A stretch of DNA of 17,010 bases, taken from assembly GCA_045654885.1 (NCBI GenBank), contig JAZOOF010000033.1, positions 1-17,010 on the forward strand. The letters are read 5' to 3'. Every line of letters begins with the position of its first letter. Within the stretch, counting starts at the first letter, position 1. Made by a program: the position numbers and the translations under genes. Source of the stretch: HGM04593 sp045654885 (GTDB lineage Bacteria > Bacteroidota > Bacteroidia > Bacteroidales > Bacteroidaceae). Below, piece by piece: positions 14,761 to 17,010 of the stretch. The notes beneath the pieces are model-generated. The model was not told the origin of the DNA, searched no databases, and saw only the letters and a program-made list of their open reading frames with translations.

Positions 14761-15744
14761 TCATTCGGCAGCGCCCTGCTGCCCGTCCTGCTCCTGTGCA
14801 GCCCTCTTCTGCTCCTCGCGGACACGTACAACCTCGTTTATCTGCGAGTCGGAATAGTATGGCACTTTGCCCGATGGCACGTATTTGCTCGACGAAGAGA
14901 GATGCGTATCCTGGTCATCGAAGAAGATGTGGGCACCGAAAGCCTTCAGCAGTTCGTCCTTGCGCAGGCCGCCAAGGAAATAGGCCTCGTCGACATACAC
15001 ACCCCACTTGCGCAATGTCTTTATGACACGGAAGTGCGACGGGAGGCTGCGCGATGTTACAATGGCAAGGCGCAGCGGCGAGAGTTCAATGGATGTCGGC
15101 AACGACTCCTGAATCTGCGACAGTTTCTTCAGCAGATTGGCAAAAGGACCCTCTTTCAACGGGATGTCGGCATTCTCCTTCTCATATTTGTAGAAAGCAT
15201 CGAAGCCCTCGCGCTTGAAGCGGCACTCCGACTCGTCGGAGAATATCACCGCGTCGGCATCGAAGGCAATCTTCACACGGCTCTCCTCGGGGTTGAAATC
15301 GGTGGGAGGCGCATAGATGAGTGCCGACGCACAGATACCCGAATCCATCACGCGCTGCACATCGCCTTCGTCCTTTGAGAGGAAAAGGTCAATTGAAAAT
15401 GCCTTGAGGTACTTTGAGAGCGACTCGCCGCCTGAGAGTGCCACGCGGGTGATGTCGAGGCCATACATATCGAGCGATTTGAGCATGCGCATACCTGTCT
15501 CGGGGCTGTTGCGCGACATCACAACCACCTCCACAATGGGGCGGTTGGCCTGTTTGTTGAGTTCGAGAAGGCTCTTCACAAGGTAGAAGGCAGTTCCGCG
15601 CTCAAGTGGTTCGTCCTCGTGCTCCTCCTGGTACTGGCGGTAACGTGCCACGCCATACTTCTCAAATATTTCATTCTCTGCTTCAAGGTCGAACAGCGCA
15701 CGCGAAGAGACACCGATGACCAGTCGTCCGTCAAGATTTTCCAT
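14761..15744 (-). CDS. Cytosolic 5'-nucleotidase, cN-I family
   Basis: 327 residues, about the size of bacterial cN-I proteins (PF06189-type). The N-terminal RLVIGVSSRALFDLE, the VEVVVMSRNSPETGMRM stretch, GGESLSKYLKAF and IAFDADAVIFSDESE (159-173, with the acidic FDADA pair) are characteristic. The C-terminal HIFFDDQDTHL holds another acidic cluster. It should hydrolyse nucleoside 5'-monophosphates in the cytoplasm, thereby tuning nucleotide pools. The last 20 residues are a Gln/Glu/Ala tail of no known role. It has its own promoter, a structured leader and a terminator, so it is a single-gene unit. Confidence 0.93.
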   Translation of the reverse strand: MENLDGRLVIGVSSRALFDLEAENEIFEKYGVARYRQYQEEHEDEPLERGTAFYLVKSLLELNKQANRPIVEVVVMSRNSPETGMRMLKSLDMYGLDITRVALSGGESLSKYLKAFSIDLFLSKDEGDVQRVMDSGICASALIYAPPTDFNPEESRVKIAFDADAVIFSDESECRFKREGFDAFYKYEKENADIPLKEGPFANLLKKLSQIQESLPTSIELSPLRLAIVTSRSLPSHFRVIKTLRKWGVYVDEAYFLGGLRKDELLKAFGAHIFFDDQDTHLSSSSKYVPSGKVPYYSDSQINEVVRVREEQKRAAQEQDGQQGAAE

Positions 15745-15772
15745 TTATACTAAAATTGTTTTAATGCTAAGA

Positions 15773-15838
15773 ACCTCCTTTGAGTACAATGCGGCTATCG
15801 CATTGTCTAAACGGCCTAAGGAGGTGTCACGAATTCGT
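15773..15838 (-). ncRNA. Candidate structured 5' leader (riboswitch-like) of the 5'-nucleotidase gene
   Basis: Read on the minus strand: the self-complementary ACGAATTCGT (15838-15829); then ACCTCCTT (15825-15818) pairing with AAGGAGGT (15780-15773); an asymmetric internal loop of 11 and 5 bases (AGGCCGTTTAG opposite ACTCA); then ACAATGCG (15806-15799) pairing with CGCATTGT (15793-15786) around loop ATAGC. Both stems are perfect 8-base helices. A -7 box lies just upstream and the ATG is 28 bases downstream, so it would be transcribed as the leader of this gene. A stem-internal loop-stem layout is typical of a ligand- or protein-binding RNA. I do not recognise it as a known riboswitch class. 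Confidence 0.5.
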
Positions 15839-15848
15839 TAACCGTATG

Positions 15849-15880
15849 CAAAAATAACACTTTTGAGGGTACTTTTCAAT
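15849..15880 (-). promoter_or_regulatory. Promoter of the 5'-nucleotidase gene
   Basis: On the minus strand ATTG (15880-15877, 3 of 4 match to TTTG), then 20 bases, then TATTTTTG (15856-15849, exact TAnnTTTG). Transcription should begin near 15842-15845, giving a leader of about 100 bases that contains the two-stem structure. Confidence 0.6.
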
Positions 15881-15963
15881 AAAATTACAACAAAAAATTC
15901 TGCACAGATGCAACATATCAGCTAGAGGCTGCAGGCTGGTCACAAAATCTCGGATTTTTTTAT

Positions 15964-15971
15964 TATTTTTG
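15964..15971 (+). promoter_or_regulatory. Promoter -7 box of the SGNH hydrolase gene
   Basis: TATTTTTG followed by CAC is an exact TAnnTTTG match 37 bases before the ATG at 16009. No convincing TTTG is seen at the -33 distance. The predicted leader is about 30 bases. Confidence 0.5.
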
Positions 15972-16008
15972 CACTCATTATACTAAACGAACTTTTGCAC
16001 AAGAACAA

Positions 16009-17010
16009 ATGAATAAGAACTACCTGACACAAGTTGTCATTCTATTCTTGCTTACCATAAGTATATTATTGGGGTTATCGACGCTAAAGTCGACCGACAT
16101 CAATTTTACCACTAAAGAGATTGATATACTGGGCAGCCTGCGCGACGCGCCAGCCAACGAGGAGCAGCCATTGGCGGGTAGCGACAGCACCCTGGCGGAG
16201 GACCCGACAGCGGTTACAGGCGAGGAGGCGCAGGCGGATGTGGAGAGCACGATTGCAGCACCAGACAGCGTTGGCCACACAGCAGGCAAGATACCGGCTG
16301 CGGCAGCAGACAGCACTTTCGCACGCATAGATGTGTCGAACGTCAAGCGCAAGGCAGGCGATATCACCCTCATTGAGGACTACACTGCGGCGCAGGCAGG
16401 CCTAAAGAACCTGAAAGCCGCCATAGACGGCACACAACAGCGCCCGGTGCGCATCGCATTCCTGGGCGACTCCTTCACCGAGGCCGACATCATGACACAG
16501 AACATACGCCAGTTGCTGCAGGACGAGTATGGCGGCTGCGGCGTGGGCTATATGCCAATGTATAGCGACTGCCCGGGATTCCGCCACTCTGTATCACACG
16601 TTTGCAACGGATGGGAGACACACAGTGTCATATCAAAACCCGAATACAGCAAAACATCGCTCACGCTGCAGATGCATCGTCCACAGGACAGCATAAAGAC
16701 CAGCACCCGTTTCAAAGGCGTGAACAAACTGAGGCACCTTGACCACTGGGATGTGTCGAGGATTGGATTTATCGCCGACAGGGGAGGTATCATCTCGGTA
16801 AAGACCGACTCGGGGAGCCACTCCTATGATGTAGCCCCCGACGCAAAGGCGCAGTTCATTGTAATCCCAGAAAGCACCAAGTCTTTGGAAATAAGATGCG
16901 ACAACCGCGACATTGCATTCTGGGGCGCATGGCTCGACGGCCGCAACGGCATTGCTGTAGACAACATCTCGGTACGAGGATACAGCGGCACCACCATTCC
17001 AAGCATACCG
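16009..17010 (+). CDS. Membrane-anchored SGNH/GDSL-type hydrolase, N-terminal part
   Basis: Open from the ATG at 16009 to the right edge (334 codons, no stop), so partial. An N-terminal hydrophobic segment (about residues 6-25) serves as a membrane anchor or uncleaved signal. Residues about 40-105 are a disordered stretch rich in Ala, Asp, Glu and Ser. The catalytic block I motif IAFLGDSFTEAD has the nucleophile Ser155 and is preceded by RPVR. A GVGYMPMY block and a beta-rich region with a WDVSRIGF segment follow. The catalytic Asp-His pair would be beyond the window. Such proteins act as periplasmic or surface esterases or O-acetyl transferases on glycans. In many Bacteroidetes a similar SGNH protein neighbours an MBOAT acyltransferase, so one may follow; that is inference. 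Confidence 0.8.
   Translation, partial: MNKNYLTQVVILFLLTISILLGLSTLKSTDINFTTKEIDILGSLRDAPANEEQPLAGSDSTLAEDPTAVTGEEAQADVESTIAAPDSVGHTAGKIPAAAADSTFARIDVSNVKRKAGDITLIEDYTAAQAGLKNLKAAIDGTQQRPVRIAFLGDSFTEADIMTQNIRQLLQDEYGGCGVGYMPMYSDCPGFRHSVSHVCNGWETHSVISKPEYSKTSLTLQMHRPQDSIKTSTRFKGVNKLRHLDHWDVSRIGFIADRGGIISVKTDSGSHSYDVAPDAKAQFIVIPESTKSLEIRCDNRDIAFWGAWLDGRNGIAVDNISVRGYSGTTIPSIP

Noticed and set aside
14512..15378. 288-codon plus-strand open frame
   Set aside because: Antisense to both tspO and the 5'-nucleotidase gene and crosses the terminator between them, so it is not a real gene.

Overview
The window looks like a chromosomal segment of a gut-type Bacteroidales bacterium (Bacteroides/Prevotella relatives). 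The evidence is the ruvX-def-TPR gene order, lipoproteins with Bacteroidetes-style lipoboxes, an M64 metallopeptidase, a DUF4595-like lipoprotein, a C-terminal tail of the type ending GIYIVNGKKVLVK, and several promoters with the Bacteroidetes -7 box TAnnTTTG. Species cannot be fixed from sequence alone. There are no rRNA, tRNA, CRISPR or transposase genes that I can see.

Layout. At 100-3108 (minus) lies a very large secreted multidomain protein. A 500-base non-coding stretch rich in inverted repeats follows (3109-3610). Next is an AT-richer AAA/DUF4143 ATPase gene (3611-4819, minus) with its own textbook promoter and a repeated operator-like octamer. A minus-strand run covers 4951-10187: L-rhamnose-mutarotase-family protein, FucP-family sugar transporter, ruvX, a repeat-packed 377-base spacer, def, and a secreted TPR protein overlapping def by 4 bases. 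A SPOR-domain lipoprotein (minus) and an M64 metallopeptidase (plus) are divergently transcribed from 10726-10896. The M64 gene converges on a DUF4595-like lipoprotein gene. A CbpA-type DnaJ protein (plus) converges on a TspO-family membrane protein (minus). Both convergent pairs meet at a perfect inverted repeat with 24-base arms that contains the stop codons. A cytosolic 5'-nucleotidase (cN-I family) gene follows on the minus strand, and a membrane-anchored SGNH hydrolase gene on the plus strand runs off the right edge.

How they fit together. Mutarotase plus FucP-like transporter suggests deoxy-sugar uptake, but the transporter lacks the aspartate equivalent to E. coli FucP Asp46. RuvX, Def and the TPR protein form a housekeeping operon known from Bacteroides, here interrupted by repeats. 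The two surface-type lipoproteins, the M64 enzyme and the discoidin-like protein fit a host-glycan or mucosal lifestyle.

Most promising unexplained signals: (1) a compact two-stem RNA-like structure in the predicted 5' leader of the 5'-nucleotidase gene; (2) three copies of ATTGCGTA placed around the ATPase promoter and start codon; (3) heptamer arrays built on a common GAAA core, together with a duplicated 57-base hairpin element, between ruvX and def; (4) convergent palindromes that double as the ends of four coding sequences.
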